The notes: generated by a model not told the origin, from the letters alone. Counted from the first letter of the stretch, positions 1-16,177 are shown. The stretch is DNA of 64,000 nucleotides from Sacculina carcini (GCA_916048095.2 OU696588.1:4447501-4511500); one strand, 5' to 3'. Translations and numbers: made by a program.

Positions 1-372
1 AACAAATCATTTCACTGTGACAAAATTCCAATATGGGCATATTATTTATATTGTATTTATACTTGACTGTGTGTGTGTGACTGTGATCGAATATCGGCCG
101 TAAATAACTCATTCTGATTTAAAAAAATCAATTCGCTTGTCAGAATACAGTGACAATTGGTCATAATATGTCAGAGAGAACCTCGATATGGACTTGACAG
201 TCACATGAAAGCAGAACTGAACCAATCAAAGCATTATTTGCACATAAAAACAATTGTTAAATAATCAGCGTTTTGCGGAGAAGTGTGTTTTAACAGAAAT
301 CACTGTTAAAACATACTTGTTATGGTCTCAGAACGTGTTTACGAATATCGTTGAAGAATTGATCGTTTACAC
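1..372. other. No gene or repeat recognised
   Basis: AT-rich sequence with only a very short TG run near 70. I see no exon, transposon end or RNA gene. It is probably intronic to the minus-strand coiled-coil gene whose exon lies at 718-843. Confidence 0.4.
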
Positions 373-667
373 CAGGGCTGCTTACAACCCTAGGGGATGC
401 AATCAACGTTCCCAAGTGGTGCGAGGGTTTCCTATGAAAATCTAAGAAAATGTATGTTTTATTTATACTTTGTGGTGTTTCCTCGAAAGAACTTCTCTCT
501 GAGGAACTTTAAGCTGTATGAATGAATATTGATTAATTATGTTTTGCTATTATGTTGCTTACATTTGTATGTTTTTCATGTAGTCATCAAGAATCCAGGA
601 ACGTGCGAGAACTGACTGCTGACGTGAAAACAACAGTGCGAACACTGAACAAGTTTGAGAACCACTG
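373..667. mobile_element. hAT-type non-autonomous element (295 bp)
   Basis: The element starts CAGGGCTGCTTACAACC and ends GAGAACCACTG, a hAT-like inverted terminus. It is bounded by a perfect 8-bp target duplication GTTTACAC (365-372 and 668-675). Eight-bp duplications are typical of hAT transposons. The interior around 500-580 matches the interior of the element at 35989-36668, so the two belong to one family. No transposase is present. Confidence 0.8.
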
Positions 668-717
668 GTTTACACTGTGAGCATGGACTAATTACAGGTG
701 ACTGGCGGTTTGCACAC

Positions 718-843
718 CTGTATTTTGTGAATTTCCCGGTGCAGCTTGGCTATTTCCTGTTCTTTCTTCTTCATGCGACGACGGTGTTGGTTCATTTCGT
801 TCTGCAATTGATCAATGAGCTTGTCTCGCTCGATGATGATGTG
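718..843 (-). CDS. Coiled-coil exon of a minus-strand host gene
   Basis: On the minus strand an AG acceptor (844-845) precedes 42 open codons that end at an ACAG/GTGTGC donor. The length of 126 bp is a multiple of three, so the exon starts and ends in phase 0. The peptide is highly charged, with segments such as ERDKLIDQLQNEM and KKKEQEIAKLHREIHKIQ, which read as coiled-coil heptads. The exon at 5470-5653 also ends in phase 0 with LLAENERLK, so the helix would continue without a break across the junction. I do not recognise the protein; a cytoskeletal or scaffold role would be guesswork. The next exon would lie beyond the left edge. The opposite strand is also open here but reads as a hydrophobic shadow. 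Confidence 0.6.
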
Positions 844-1518
844 CTGTCAAAATCAGATGTCAAATGTATTTCTTATTGCACGCGCAATGCAAATACTCGC
901 GCGCAAAAAAGCAATACGCTTGTGTACGGGGGATGTGCCTAAATGCACCAGAATTCCCAACTTGATTCTTGTGTACCAGCTTGCTGCCAGCATTCTGCTG
1001 TGAATAAAGTGGAATTTGCTCAGACGATGAGATTCTGTGAAAACCCGACGACCCAATCTGGCTTGTGAATGAACGGCAATGATTTCTTCTGCCATTCAAT
1101 TGGGAGTGGGCATCGACAAAAACCACCGACATCAAGCGCTACTATTGTCCACACAAATTGAAGCTGTTAACAGAATAAAACGCAACTATTGTCCACACAA
1201 ATTGAAGCTGTTATCAGAATAAAACGCAACGATTTAGACGAAAAATTACGTCACTTTTACCTCAGTGCCAAATGAACTGGAAAAATGTCTAGATAAATCA
1301 ACGTTTTGTATCGCTTATATATTGATTGTCAATGCGACATCTTTAGCATGTTGAATATACGAGCTTTGAAATTCATAAAATATCTGCATTGTATAATAAT
1401 TTATACAATAGCAAAATCATGGCAGGCTGATGGCTATCTTAACTGATTGCTTGCACTGGAGGGTTTCGCGTGTGCTTGTAATCGTGAAGTTTATGTGTTT
1501 GGCCGCTGCGAGATAACC
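844..1518. other. Intron-like sequence; contains a 44-bp duplication
   Basis: This stretch would be intron between the exons at 718-843 and 5470-5653. Apart from the duplication at 1141-1228 I see nothing I can name. Minus-strand open frames at 853-1135 lack supporting splice sites or recognisable domains. Confidence 0.4.
1141..1228. repeat. 44-bp tandem duplication, two copies
   Basis: Two adjacent 44-bp units (1141-1184 and 1185-1228) differ at one base. The near identity suggests a recent duplication. Confidence 0.95.
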
Positions 1519-5230
<3,712 letters not shown>

Positions 5231-5469
5231 AGTTATATTATATACACACAATCACTCGTCTTTCAACTGACTGACTTATTTGTGTGTATGCGTGTATTTG
5301 CTTGAGGGTGTTGTGTGTGATAATTGCCGTAAACTGCATCCAAGTTAATGTTTAATATAAAGCTATGCTGCTGGAGCTCGTACAGTTCTTCGTTCTGAAA
5401 AATCAACTGGCTTCTGCTCATATAAAGTCAGCTATTCTAGTTGCTACTGTTGTGAACAGGTGGACGCAC

Positions 5470-5653
5470 CTTTAACCGCTCGTTTTCTGCCAGCAACAAG
5501 TGCTGGTGCCTCTGGAGCGTGGGAACCTCAGGTGTGATGTCAGTTGGACAGCCCCCGTCCTCACCGCAGACATGAACACAAGAGCTAGCCTGGCGGGTGG
5601 CCGCACAACTCGAGTGCTGGTCCATTATGGCGCCTTCGAAGGAAACGTGACGA
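5470..5653 (-). CDS. Exon with RVxF-like motif and start of a coiled coil
   Basis: On the minus strand a good acceptor (TATTGTTACTTGCAG) precedes this exon, and AAAG/GTGCGT serves as donor. The exon is 184 bp: one base completes a codon begun upstream and 61 codons follow, ending in phase 0. The peptide begins RHVSFEGAIM; HVSF after a basic residue fits the RVxF docking motif for protein phosphatase 1, which is suggestive only. A Cys-containing linker follows, then QRHQHLLLAENERLK, which starts a coiled coil that continues in the exon at 718-843. The upstream exon candidate (11433-12259) ends with two bases of a codon, exactly what this exon needs. An internal ATG with a strong Kozak context (5623-5625) could instead make this a first coding exon. 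Confidence 0.55.
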
Positions 5654-7130
5654 CTGCAAGTAACAATATAGCAGGAAGTTGATAGCAACAGTCGGCCATT
5701 CAAATTAGAATGTGCTGCAACAAGTTTCACAAGAATTATTATAATAGGAACACTTAAAAACGCTCAGAACCTGAAAAACATACATATACAATAAGAAATG
5801 CGTAAAATTCACTACTAATAATAGTAATAATAATAATAACAATATTTCATAATATTAATACTCATAATAATAACGGCAATGTAATAAATGTAATGAAAAA
5901 GTCAAAAAGACTTGAAACTTTAAGAAGTAAAAGCACACTAATGCGCATAAAGTACAAGCAGAGATATGAGTGGCAATGCCTTCAATGATTTAACACAGCT
6001 GTCTTTCCGCAATGTTTTTGTAAACAAGAATACCGTCTAATTTTATTGAAATTCAACATGAGTATATTTGACCCTTCAGCTTAATTTCAATGTGTATATT
6101 TTTATAATGAAGAAATACGTAGTCTCATTTGTTTACACGTAACTAAATCATTTGTTCCAGACACTTGTTCTCCGGTAAGATTTCACTGTTTCGACGATGA
6201 TATCAAGTTGAGTTGTTGAGGAATTTCTGCGACCAGTACCAGTCAGAGTATCACTGTCATATTGACATGCTAATTCTGTGCCACTAGAAGAGCGGGTTCT
6301 CAGGGTCCTTGTCACATTGGAATGTCCTGCTATATGCGCTGATGTTTCTATTATTAAGTCTAGTCGCAAGTAAGATACCGAATAGTTGCGACTTTGTCAA
6401 GTGCAGCTTCATATGACCAAGCGCTCATTGGTGGTGTATTTAAACAATCACAAGATTAAAAATTCAACTGGGAATTGCACATAGAAAAATTATCCAGTAA
6501 AATTGTCCTATCTTTTTTATATAGTGTATACATTATAATTATTATATTCCTATAATCATTGAGTAATAAACGCGGTGCAAAGAGAAGAACGCGATATAAA
6601 ATGCATGTTTGCAATCCCCGTGCATCTTGATCGGTTTAATTCACCAAGCCTTCATTTCTATAGTGAAGCCTTCGTTTCCATAGTGATCATCAACAGATAC
6701 ACAGAGATAATAGCAAAAAACATTAGAAAACAAAAGTACACTGTGGAAATAAAATAAGGTGAAGCTAAATCAGAACTGCTCACAAACACACTCACAATGT
6801 AAAATAAATAAATAGGCACCACTCTAGCATTGTCAGTCTTGTGCCAGCAATGAGGGTGAGTGGACGTGTTCTTGTGTTTTTTCCTGGTGTTGACCCTTGT
6901 GTTCCTTGTGGCCCTTGTGTGAGATTGTGAGATGTTGTTTTTTGCAACGCTGGCAATACTTGTCTTTCCTCTCTCGACCTTGCAGACTGCATATTATAAA
7001 CATGACCTTTTATCCAGCTTATAATTAATCCGATTCCAGGTGGCACACCCTGAAGTCTATTTCTGTTATTTCCAAATAGGCTCCTTGCAATATTTCTGCT
7101 TCATATTTTTCATCTTTTTCCGCGTTAAGC
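5654..7130. other. No gene recognised; short AAT-rich tract
   Basis: AT-rich sequence with an imperfect AAT/AATA tract at about 5811-5880. A minus-strand frame at 6148-6369 lacks splice support and a recognisable domain. It would be intronic to the coiled-coil gene. Confidence 0.4.
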
Positions 7131-8870
7131 TTGCCTTCGCCAGATCAAAGCTTTCTTCCTCTGACATTTTCGTCCTCGAATTTATCAATCGATTCCTTCT
7201 CGCCTATCTCACATGTGATGGCAGTCAATCTCGTAACTAAGCTACAAAAATACAGGTACCCCTCTGACCCAATGAACTTTCGTGCCGTCTCTGACTCCAT
7301 CTTACTGCTTGCTCCTGTGCTTACCCATCTTGTAAATACTTCTTTTCTTCATGGTAATTTCCTAGCATCTAAACACGCCATTGTCTCACCTATTCTCGAA
7401 AAACATTCCCTTGAATCCTCCATCCCCAGCAATTACAGGCATATTTATTTGTTTTCTCTTCCTTCCAAGCTTCTTGAAGCTGCCATCCTTCCTCAGCTCC
7501 GCCCCTGCATATATTCGTCCCTAGATCCATGTCAATCTGGTTTCGTTTCCGGAGACTCAACTGAAACTCTGCTCCTCTCACTGCTTAATGATATACTTGC
7601 TTATTTTTCTGTGGTTAATTATGTGCTTTTCATTTCGCTGGACTTCTCTTCCACTTATGACCTTGCAAATCACTCTATTCTCCGACAGGACCTACAGCAT
7701 GCTGACCTTTCTTGTTCAGCACTGTCTCTATTGTCATCCTATCTTGCTGATCGGTCATTTTCGTTGCGCTGTAACTCTGAATATTCAACTTCTATTCTTT
7801 TTCCGGTGTTCACCAGGGCTCTCTCTCGGTCGGTCCTCTTTTGATGAATCTTTATGTTTCTGCTCTCTGTCCCATATTCCGCACCTATCCTATATCTTTC
7901 TACATTTATGCGGATGGTATCCAAATTTACTTCCCATTTTCTTCCTCGAACATTTATCTCATCGACCAACTTCTGTGCAACATAGCTGCCTGGGCGTCCT
8001 CTAAAGATCTTCTTTCGAACCCAGATAAGACCGAGTATATTTTATTCCACCCTCCTAGGATTTCTCCGAACCGTCTTCAATCCTCAGTTGTTTCTTTCCT
8101 CCCAATATCCGTAATTTAGGCATTGCCTTTAATCTTTCACTTGACTTCTCCAGGCATCTTTCAAACGTTACCCGATCCTGTCGATTCATCTTGCGCCAAA
8201 TATACCCAATACGCCGTCATATCGATGAATCGTCCGCACTGCTTCTTGTTAATTCTTACATCTTCTCCCGTCTCGACTATTGCCATTCTCTGTTTTCTCA
8301 CTTACCTCAAAAATCTCTTCGCTCCCTTCAGTCAATCATTAACCTTTCCTGTGGTTTCGTTTTGCGTCTTCCGCCTAGGACACCAACCTCTGTACATATT
8401 CGGCAACTAGGCTGGTTGTCAGTCCCCTCGATGATTCATCATACACTTTGCTGTCTTGTGAATAAACTTATTGACTCGTCTTTTCCTCCTTCCTAATTAC
8501 TCTTCATCCTACAGTGCAGCGAGCAGCCTTCCAGTCGCCGTCCTGTTCCTCTTGTTTGTCCTCCTGCCCTTCATTCTTTTCTGATATGCACAAATTCTTG
8601 TTATCTTGCCCACACCTCTAATTCCTCCATTCTGTCACCACTAACTCTCGTACTCTCTACACTATTTTTTTAGCACCAGGCACCGGTCTTAGATAACCAA
8701 TAACGTGTAATGTTTTCTTTATTGCTGTTTGTATACTAGCTGTTTTCTGTTAACATCATTTGTGTCATTTTTGCTGGATCATTTATTTCCCCCCTATAAG
8801 CTATTACCGCTATATATTGTTACCATCGGTTTTACTATTTTACACGCCTCTGCTTCACTTGGCGCTATAT
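7131..8870 (+). pseudogene. Decayed L2-type LINE reverse transcriptase
   Basis: Three successive frames (7131-7844, 7841-8119, 8191-8496) carry pieces of an RT of the same family as 1790-3934. Recognisable are HLVNTSFLHGNFLASKHAIVSPIL, cut here by neighbours of variable quality, then SLDFSSTYDLANHS (motif A, catalytic F-D pattern altered), a missing PQGS motif, and IYADG in place of YADD. The end has IFSRLDYCHSLFSHLP and LGWLSVPSMIHH, which are typical C-terminal blocks. Frameshifts at about 7840 and 8120 and the lost aspartate make it inactive. The 3' end is probably near 8850-8870 at GGCGCTATATCAAATAC, the same 3' signature as the intact relative. Confidence 0.75.
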
Positions 8871-9730
8871 CAAATACATGTTTGTTTGTTTTGTTTTTTA
8901 TTTGTATACATCAAATACATAAAACATTCCATAAGGCGATGCAAAACGTACAAATTATGCAATATATAAATATCCAATACGAGACTTCAGATATGTGTGT
9001 TTTTTTAATTATTTTATCCGCAGACAATTTAAATTTATCAACACGTAATAAAGTAATACTCGTCATCATCAACAACATTAATCATTATTTTGTTTTCATA
9101 ATTAATTAACATATTTATCCAATGGCGCAGTTTTCAAGTTTTAAGGCATATTAGTAATCCTGGTTCCATCCCTGGTGTTAATCCATGATTTTGTTTCCAC
9201 TGAATTTTCAATTATTTTTTTATGTTTTTTCCATTTGATGAATTTTTATTGTGCTCTGTTTGTTCATCTGATATCGCATCGAAACGCGTCAGTGCTGTTT
9301 TCTCTCTCAATATTCACCTGTTTAATTCACCAAGCCCTCATTTCTGGCACTGACACCTCCAGCACTAAAACATCATCTAGAGGCGAGGTAATCGCGCGCC
9401 AGACATCAAATACACGCGGCCACGTAAAGTGAACAAAGTTTTACAAGTTGGGCTTCAATTTGAGCATCTGTTTGAAGTGTTGGTGTAATTAAAAAACTAT
9501 TTACACAAGATGTTGAATGCCGTTTAAAAGCTGTTAGCAAAACACAGTGAAGTAGAGAGAGTAACAAGCACAGTGACACATACAAGTAGAATCGTATCAA
9601 GTAAAATTCAGTTATATAAGAGAAACTAATAAGAAATTAAACAAAAAACCTCAAAAACATAAAAATGTTTGAAAAAAATGGCACGGAAAATGTATTTGAT
9701 GTAATAAAAATGTTCAGCATTCGCTTCAAC
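8871..9730. other. No gene recognised
   Basis: AT-rich sequence after the LINE remnant. A CpG-containing patch near 9385-9425 has no reading frame I can support. Confidence 0.35.
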
Positions 9731-9738
9731 ATTTAAAT

Positions 9739-10036
9739 CAGGGGTTCCCAAACTTTTTCGCTTCGCGACCCCCTGGACAAATACGGAGGGCTCCATGAAC
9801 CCCCAGTAAAACAAAAAGTTAAGTTAGAAAACACCTTCATACTAAATTCTTATCACATTCAATTCTTTAATGCCATCGTTATTGAATGTATTCGGAAAAA
9901 AATCATCAGGTGTTCATAACATGGATTTTGTTTGCAAATTTTGACGAATGAATCATTTTTCAGGCGGCTCTCACGATCCCCTGGAGTAGCCTCGCGACCC
10001 CCTAGGGGGTCGCGACCCACCGGTTGGGAACCCCTG
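9739..10036. mobile_element. hAT MITE with 8-bp target duplication
   Basis: The termini are CAGGGGTTCCCAAAC and GTTGGGAACCCCTG. They are flanked by a perfect 8-bp duplication ATTTAAAT (9731-9738 and 10037-10044). The subterminal CGCGACCCCCT blocks are also inverted. The terminus type is widespread among animal hAT elements. At 298 bp it has no coding capacity. Confidence 0.9.
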
Positions 10037-10044
10037 ATTTAAAT

Positions 10045-11432
10045 CATATTTGCACAAATTGCACGTGTAGTATTTATTATAAAAATTGCCGATCACAAGC
10101 TGGCTCACTTTCAAAATTCATAAAACTATTTCATTTAGGAAAACAATGAGCAAAATTTTTGTTCATTTTATTATTAATAGAATATTATTGTATTTTACAC
10201 GTTCTATCTTAATAATTTCGTCTACTGGACATACACTGGAATTGGTAGAAATGCAGGTCGCAAGAATAAATCTCAGATGATGCGCATAAATGACATTTGC
10301 TGAGCAATTTTATTTCATTCCCTTTTTCCTCTAATGAATATTCATAATGGACTGGACTGTGTGTGCTACTCAAGTCTATAGGGCTTAAATATTTTCATTT
10401 CAAAGCAAATTTGAATTACACCAAGAAACATATATTACAGTCACAATTCGGCCATGTTTTCCTCACATAATGAATGTATTCCAATCTTGTTATGTTGTGG
10501 TAATTAAATATTTATATTGATGCGCCCTAGAAAATTAGGAGACAAACTTGTTATATTTGAGGTTTCAATAAAATGTATATAAAATGCTCCATAAAAATTA
10601 ACAATTGGAAGACATGAAAATTGTTTTTATACGTGTGTGACACAAATATTATGATTGAGATATATCTCTTTTATTATATTATCATTTAATTTATTTGTAT
10701 ATATAATTATTCAACCACGTATTTTCATTATTATTGTTATACAAATTTATGTACAAAGTCGAATGAAAAAAGAATGAACAATATAAACTCGCAATTTTCA
10801 TGTATCTTTATCATCAACAGGCACAGAGAAGAACAAGCAAATTAATGGAAAATTTATTGGATGCATATGCAAAATTATACCATATAATAAGAATTATTGT
10901 ATTGTGAATTATAAAATTGTAAAATTGAACGTTATCTGTTATTTAAAATGATTAAAATATTATGCTAACCGAATTTAAAATAAATAAAGTGCCGATTAAA
11001 TTTAAATCGTGTATTTTTACAATTGTGCGTGTGCATGGTTGCATATATTGTCATCAATCAGCCTTTGTAGATTTATTGATTATAACAAATTCGTAACAAT
11101 TAATTTGTCGATTTTATTTTTCATTAGTTTTTGCTCATGTGTGGATAATTCACATTTATATTAATCATCAAGCAATCTCTGAGCCTTGATAAAATCTTGA
11201 TAATGTCTTGGAGATGTTGAAAGTTTGAAGTAAAAAACAACGTCACATTCGTATAAAATATAGTCTCGTGACGTATAATATCATCTGATCCTCCTGGCCT
11301 TATTCAGAGCAAGATAACAAGATGAACGGGGAAATATGTTGTTGTGGTAATTCACGTTACTGTTGAGCGTTATCTCGTTGGCTTTGGCCCCAGAGTAGCA
11401 ATTTGTGCAGCGACACAGGTGTGATACTTTAC
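10045..11432. other. AT-rich intron-like sequence, nothing recognised
   Basis: Strongly AT-rich, with no transposon end, exon or RNA gene that I can support. It lies between the donor at 11432/11433 and the exon at 5470-5653 of the minus-strand gene. Confidence 0.4.
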
Positions 11433-12259
11433 CTTGCCGCTCTGTTAGAGCCGCTGATTTTGCGCTTATGAAGTGCAGCGGCCGGCAGAAACTCGGGATG
11501 GTAGAAGATCACGTTGGAGGAGCGTTTGCGAGCGACACTGTCATCACTAGGCACGACACTCGTCGCTCTCGACGAAACGGCCGTGGAAGCCGACGAACGA
11601 TGCGACGTTATGCGACGTAGACTCAGCTCACCTGGTGTCGATGTCGTCGGCCAACTGCCACTCCCTCTTGTGGTCGCATCGGAAAACAATCTGACAAGAC
11701 ACGACCTGTTCTTGCGACAGCGGCACGGCGAGAAGAAGGAACAGCAGAGGTGCGCATCAGCGGACCGCTGCACTGCACGAGGCTCTGGTTGATCACTACC
11801 GCCCCAGCCAGCGCAAGCTTCAGGAGAGGACCTAGCATTGGTGATGGTCTGCTCGGAGGAATGGCGGCTACTCGACGATGAAGACAACGCAATGTTATCG
11901 CTGCAAACTACATCTTGTTGAGATATTTCAGACAAGCAAGTCGACGCCTGGGCAAGCTGATCGTCTAACTGTGCTGACGATTTTATTTCATCTGAAGTTA
12001 TATCTTCACCGTCGCAATGTTCAACGCTGTTGTTCGTGTTTACTTCGTGTTCTGTTTTGCCGGTGGTGGGCTGAATGTCATGCTGTCCAGGATCGCTCAT
12101 TATTTGCACAGTGTCAGAGCATAGAGCCTGTTGACGTTTGATGCAAGCATTGTTGCACGGTTGCAACACAGTATCGCTCATGCAATCGCTCCTGTCTGAA
12201 CCATTCAGCACATCCGCTGCAGCAGTGGGATTGTGTAGGCGCGCGTGCGATGAGGTCAT
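11433..12259 (-). CDS. Ser-rich, Cys-containing exon of the coiled-coil host gene
   Basis: A minus-strand frame runs from ATG (12257-12259) for 275 codons and ends at an AAG/GTAAAG donor (exon end 11433). The sequence is richer in G+C and CpG than its surroundings, which fits coding DNA. The peptide is acidic and Ser/Thr-rich in its first half, has a run of six serines, a Cys/Arg cluster (CCSFFSPCRCRKNRSC), then a basic Ser-rich end (KRKISGSNRAA). No known domain is evident. Splicing leaves two bases (AG) of a codon, which the T of the exon at 5653 would complete to Ser. A TGA lies in frame upstream, so either this ATG is the start or an acceptor at about 12272 (CTGAACAG) opens the exon. The gene is unrecognised. 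Confidence 0.5.
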
Positions 12260-12343
12260 TGAAATTAGCCTGTTCAGAGCAGAGCATATTCATTCAGAAG
12301 CCACTGATAGCGCATACAAAATATATTTGCCATCAGCTTAGGT

Positions 12344-12839
12344 CAGTGGCGGCGCCAGGAGCTTTCCAGTGGGGGGGGGGGGCTAAGGGGGGTCCAAGGG
12401 TAAATATGCGGCAGCTTGGCGAAACATAGGGTGACCCTATTCCGAATCTCTGAAATGAGAACACTTGAGCGCGCGCCAAAAATGGACCATTTGTGAAAAA
12501 TTGATTTTTCTAATAAACTAATGAAAACTGTTTTATTGGGGTTTTATTTAGCCACCGAGCAGACCATTATACACTCGCAGAGGGAATATATCGAATTTAA
12601 CCACTCAAACTATACAAATCCCGGACATTTGAAGCATTTTACAAAAAGAATCCTGACACACCGGACAGCCCAAAAAAGGACATGTCCGGGAAAATGAGGA
12701 TGCATGGCCACCCTACCAAACATCAGCAACTACACTTCAAATGCTCATAATCAGGAGTATTGGGGGGAGGGAGTTTAGGGAAGCTTGGCATATTTATGGG
12801 GGATTCAGTCAAACAATCCTACTCTTTACGTCGCCACTG
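12344..12839. mobile_element. MITE of the CAGTGGCGGCGCC family, 496 bp
   Basis: It starts CAGTGGCGGCGCCAGGA and ends CGTCGCCACTG, inverted ends of one family. The flanks GCTTAGGT (12336-12343) and ACTTACGT (12840-12847) agree at six of eight positions, a decayed 8-bp target duplication, so it is probably hAT-like. A G-homopolymer lies near the left end. Relatives are at 13197-13490, 17555-17867, 46686-46860 and 53651-53898. Confidence 0.75.
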
Positions 12840-12847
12840 ACTTACGT

Positions 12848-13018
12848 ACAAATTAAGCGGCAAATGATGGATGATTATGATAAATATCTCAATGAATCAC
12901 GAATGCCAAAATAATTCATAAAATAAACTTGCAATGCGTACAATGACATTGATGATTACGCTCTCAATCTATTCAATGAACATGTTTTCATAAAACTTCA
13001 AATGACTATCAACATATA

Positions 13019-13070
<52 letters not shown>

Positions 13071-13196
13071 CATATAATGTATATCGACTTCAGCTCCTAA
13101 CAAATCTCACTTCCAATAGCATACTTGCATTACTGGGTTCAAATTTTCAGATTTTACGTTTTGGTTTATCGTATAATATAATGCTTGGCTGATGAA
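12848..13196. repeat. Short gap with an (AT)n microsatellite at 13025-13068
   Basis: The AT run is about 44 bp. Nothing else is recognised in this stretch. Confidence 0.9.
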
Positions 13197-13490
13197 CATT
13201 GGCAGCGCCAGGATTTTTCTGATGGGGGGCTGAGGGGGGGGGGGGGGGGCTAAGGATAAAGTTGAGGGGGTTTGGTGAAGCATGAAGAGCTACACTCGAA
13301 CGCTGACTACATACTATACTAATAAGGGACTGGGACATACTGATTCAGTCGTCGAACTTGAACCATAATTACAGGGCTTCATTTACAGTTATTAGAAATT
13401 TTATGTCCATGACTATGATTTTTGAAGGGGCTTAGGGGGGTCTTGGCATATTTTTGGTGAGTCTCCAGCAAACCCCAAAGCCCCCCCCCC
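13197..13490 (-). mobile_element. MITE relative of 17555-17867, reverse orientation
   Basis: The stretch from CATTGGCAGCGCCAGGA through the G-rich tract and the GAAGCATGAAGAGCTACACT block is the reverse complement, with changes, of 17555-17867. The distal terminus has decayed, so the right boundary is approximate. Confidence 0.65.
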
Positions 13491-14057
13491 TAAGCAAAAC
13501 AGTGAGTTTTGTTATGACCCCGTTTTGACTGATTTGACATGATAGAGGCTATATCCTGACAGAGGCATATTGAAACAAAAATCAACAGACGGTCATTTAG
13601 CCTCTCTTTGACCTTTGACCTTTACCCCTGTTATAAAGCTATCATATATGTTAAACGAAAGAATTACAAATTTCTTCCTATGAGGAACATATTTGTTTTC
13701 TATTTGAATATTTAAGTATCTGTATCATGTTGAAAAAACAGTTTTATTAATTATATTCAAGCGTGATAAGAAACAATTATTATGCGCGATGATTTAATTG
13801 TTAAGAATGTCTTCAATTGTTTTTTTTGCAAAGCAGATTTGCGCATGATTTTCATATAGACCTCACAAACTCTTGTAATTTTTTTGTCCGCCCGTCGGAA
13901 CATCTGTAATAGGTGGAGCCATAAGCGAGAAAAGACAGCAAATTCGAGGCAAAACTCGTGCGAGTACTGCAATGATTTTATCAATGTTCTGTTCAGCAGC
14001 ATTCATCACATTTGTGACAGGACAATGAAACATGTGTCCACACTCCTGAGTTATCAC

Positions 14058-15387
14058 TAGGGCTGCCAAAAGTTAATAAAGTTACTTTTTCACTAAAGTT
14101 ACTCAAGTTAAAGGTTTTTAATAAGCTATCTAAAACTGCATGACAAAGTTGTGTACGATAATTATTAAAAAAGTGATTAGGTTGCCAAAAGTTACTTTTT
14201 CATCGCTAGGTTACTTTTTTTGCTTTCAGGTTACTTTTTTTATCGTCAGTTTAACTTTTGTTATTTTTCATGTTATTAGGTAAATTTATTACGAAGTTTG
14301 GTGACATTTTGCAGATAAGAGGCACAAAAACGGTATATATGAGGATAAAATAGGAAAAGAGATAGAATATTTGGTCTGAAGATCAAGAAATGCCAAAATT
14401 TCTACAGTTAGAATTTAGCAACTGATATTCACCTTAATATCTGTGCTACTCGATCTTTATACCTTTTTGGGGTACACAGGATAGCGTCATTCCATTTTAG
14501 GAAATGTCCACGAACCGGAGGATGTCGTGAAATGCTTGGATCGTGGTATAGTATGACGTGTGAGCTCTCTATACCAGATACTGCACTGTAGCACTTGACA
14601 GTACGCATTTACTTGAACAGGAATTAGCACGTGATTTTCAGGGCGTGAGATAGCGCCATTATCCCACGTTTGACATTTACACACATGCAGTCTTTACGCC
14701 CACACTAATATACAAGCTGTAGCACGTGCTATTTGATGAAAAGTTCCATTGAAACAATATATAGAACATTATTGCGACCATTACTAAAAATATTTACATT
14801 TTCAATTATTGTATTTCACTTTTGCATTAGATTTCCACTTTAAATTTCATTTTGATGGTTATGCTCCTTTTTGCGACGTTAGCCAAATGATATTGAGTCA
14901 CTTTTAGTGGTTTGTTGTAAAAATGGTACCAGATCGGAGAGAGGGTGGAAAAATAGTACCAACTCGGAAAGAAGATAGAAAAGAAGGACTGGTTTATTTT
15001 CTTCCTTCAGAACTGCAAACAGAAATTGACCTTTTTTTGAAGGAGGTTATTTTTAGGTTAATTTTATAGGTTATTAGGTTACTATTTTAGGTTCACAAAC
15101 AAACATAAACAAAAACATAAACAAAAACATAAACAAAAACATAAACAAAAACATAAACAAACATACATAACAAACATACAAACAAACAAACAAACAAACA
15201 TAAACAAACCGTGTAGTTCATATAGAGCACTAATCAGCAAGGCGTGATAAATATGTGATAAAGCGATACAAAAGTGATAATAACGTCAAAACTCATATGC
15301 TATTTTTAGACTAATTTTTTAGGTTACTATTTATCGAAAATAAAGTTACTTTTTTCTTATTTTTAGGTTACTTTTGTGACAGCCCTA
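14058..15387. mobile_element. hAT-like element with TAGGGCTGYCA termini
   Basis: The left end TAGGGCTGCCAAAAGTTA and right end ACTTTTGTGACAGCCCTA are inverted. The interior repeats AGGTTACTTTTT-like blocks near both ends. An AAACAAAAACAT-type tandem array lies at about 15095-15210. The flanking octamers GTTATCAC and GTACGAAC match poorly, so the element is old. It shares ends and subterminal blocks with 16070-18068. No transposase frame is visible. Confidence 0.65.
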
Positions 15388-15632
15388 GTACGAACGATTG
15401 CAAACAAAAATTTACATTGTTGCAAATATATGGTGCACTAACTCATGAAGCATATAGTTAAAGAGATATCGTTGTCTTTGTAGTCCATAAACGTTCAGTA
15501 AGCTATGGTGTTTCACAGCGAACACCAATGCGTTAAATACTTGAAACACTAGCTACTGAATTATTACTGAATTAATATTTTAATGTTTAATTGAAATTTC
15601 TTGTCATTTGTGTGTGTGTTGTTCACACTTGC

Positions 15633-15633
<1 letters not shown>

Positions 15634-15696
<63 letters not shown>

Positions 15697-15702
15697 CATC
15701 TA
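15634..15702. repeat. (GTCT)n microsatellite
   Basis: About seventeen tetranucleotide units with one GTTT and one TATC variant. Confidence 0.95.
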
Positions 15703-15728
15703 TTTATGCACCAGAACAATGAATTCAC

Positions 15729-16022
15729 GTGCGTTTCCTGACATTTTTCCATTGTGTCGTATTCATGATCGGTAATCTGAGCAGTTCTCATTTCCCATCT
15801 CATTTCCATTCTATATTGTTGCGAATAATTCCACCAGTCGGTGTCTACCTGGCGGGCAATGAAGACCGCTTCGCCGAACCATTGTGTTATTACAAAACCG
15901 GTGACTTTCATGTTGTGTCGGATTGTTTTGTACGAGAACAATGTCACGTCACCATAACCCAGCATACACTGACATCCATCCAGCATCCACTGACATCCAC
16001 TGACTTTCAATGTGCTAGATGA
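15729..16022 (+). CDS. Unassigned open frame in single-copy-looking DNA
   Basis: This stretch between two hAT-like elements carries no repeat I recognise, and both strands are open. The plus frame is 97 codons from a GTG, with a hydrophobic N-terminal part and a Cys-containing block (EPLCYYKTGDFHVVSDC). A plausible acceptor (AATTCCACCAG) sits inside it. The minus frame (15696-16025) contains a CAG/GTAGAC donor after WFGEAVFIARQ and could be an exon of the minus-strand gene. I cannot choose between strands from sequence alone, and neither product is recognised. Confidence 0.2.
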   Translation: MRFLTFFHCVVFMIGNLSSSHFPSHFHSILLRIIPPVGVYLAGNEDRFAEPLCYYKTGDFHVVSDCFVREQCHVTITQHTLTSIQHPLTSTDFQCAR

Positions 16023-16139
16023 CACACAGTTTGCCTCTCGGCTAATAGTCGTAATAGGAAAGGTATGAGTAGGGCTGTCAAAAGTTAATAAAGTTACTTT
16101 TCACTTTGTAGTTGTGGTGTATTAGAGGTGTTCGTTGTG

Positions 16140-16177
<38 letters not shown>

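Noticed and set aside
655-1003. Plus-strand frames opposite the coiled-coil exon
   Set aside because: They read as hydrophobic shadows of the minus-strand exon, which has splice sites and a heptad pattern.
5500-5682. Plus-strand frame over the exon at 5470-5653
   Set aside because: No splice sites or domain; the minus frame has both an acceptor and a donor in phase with other exons.
6148-6369. Minus-strand open frame of 73 codons
   Set aside because: No recognisable domain, start context or splice sites.
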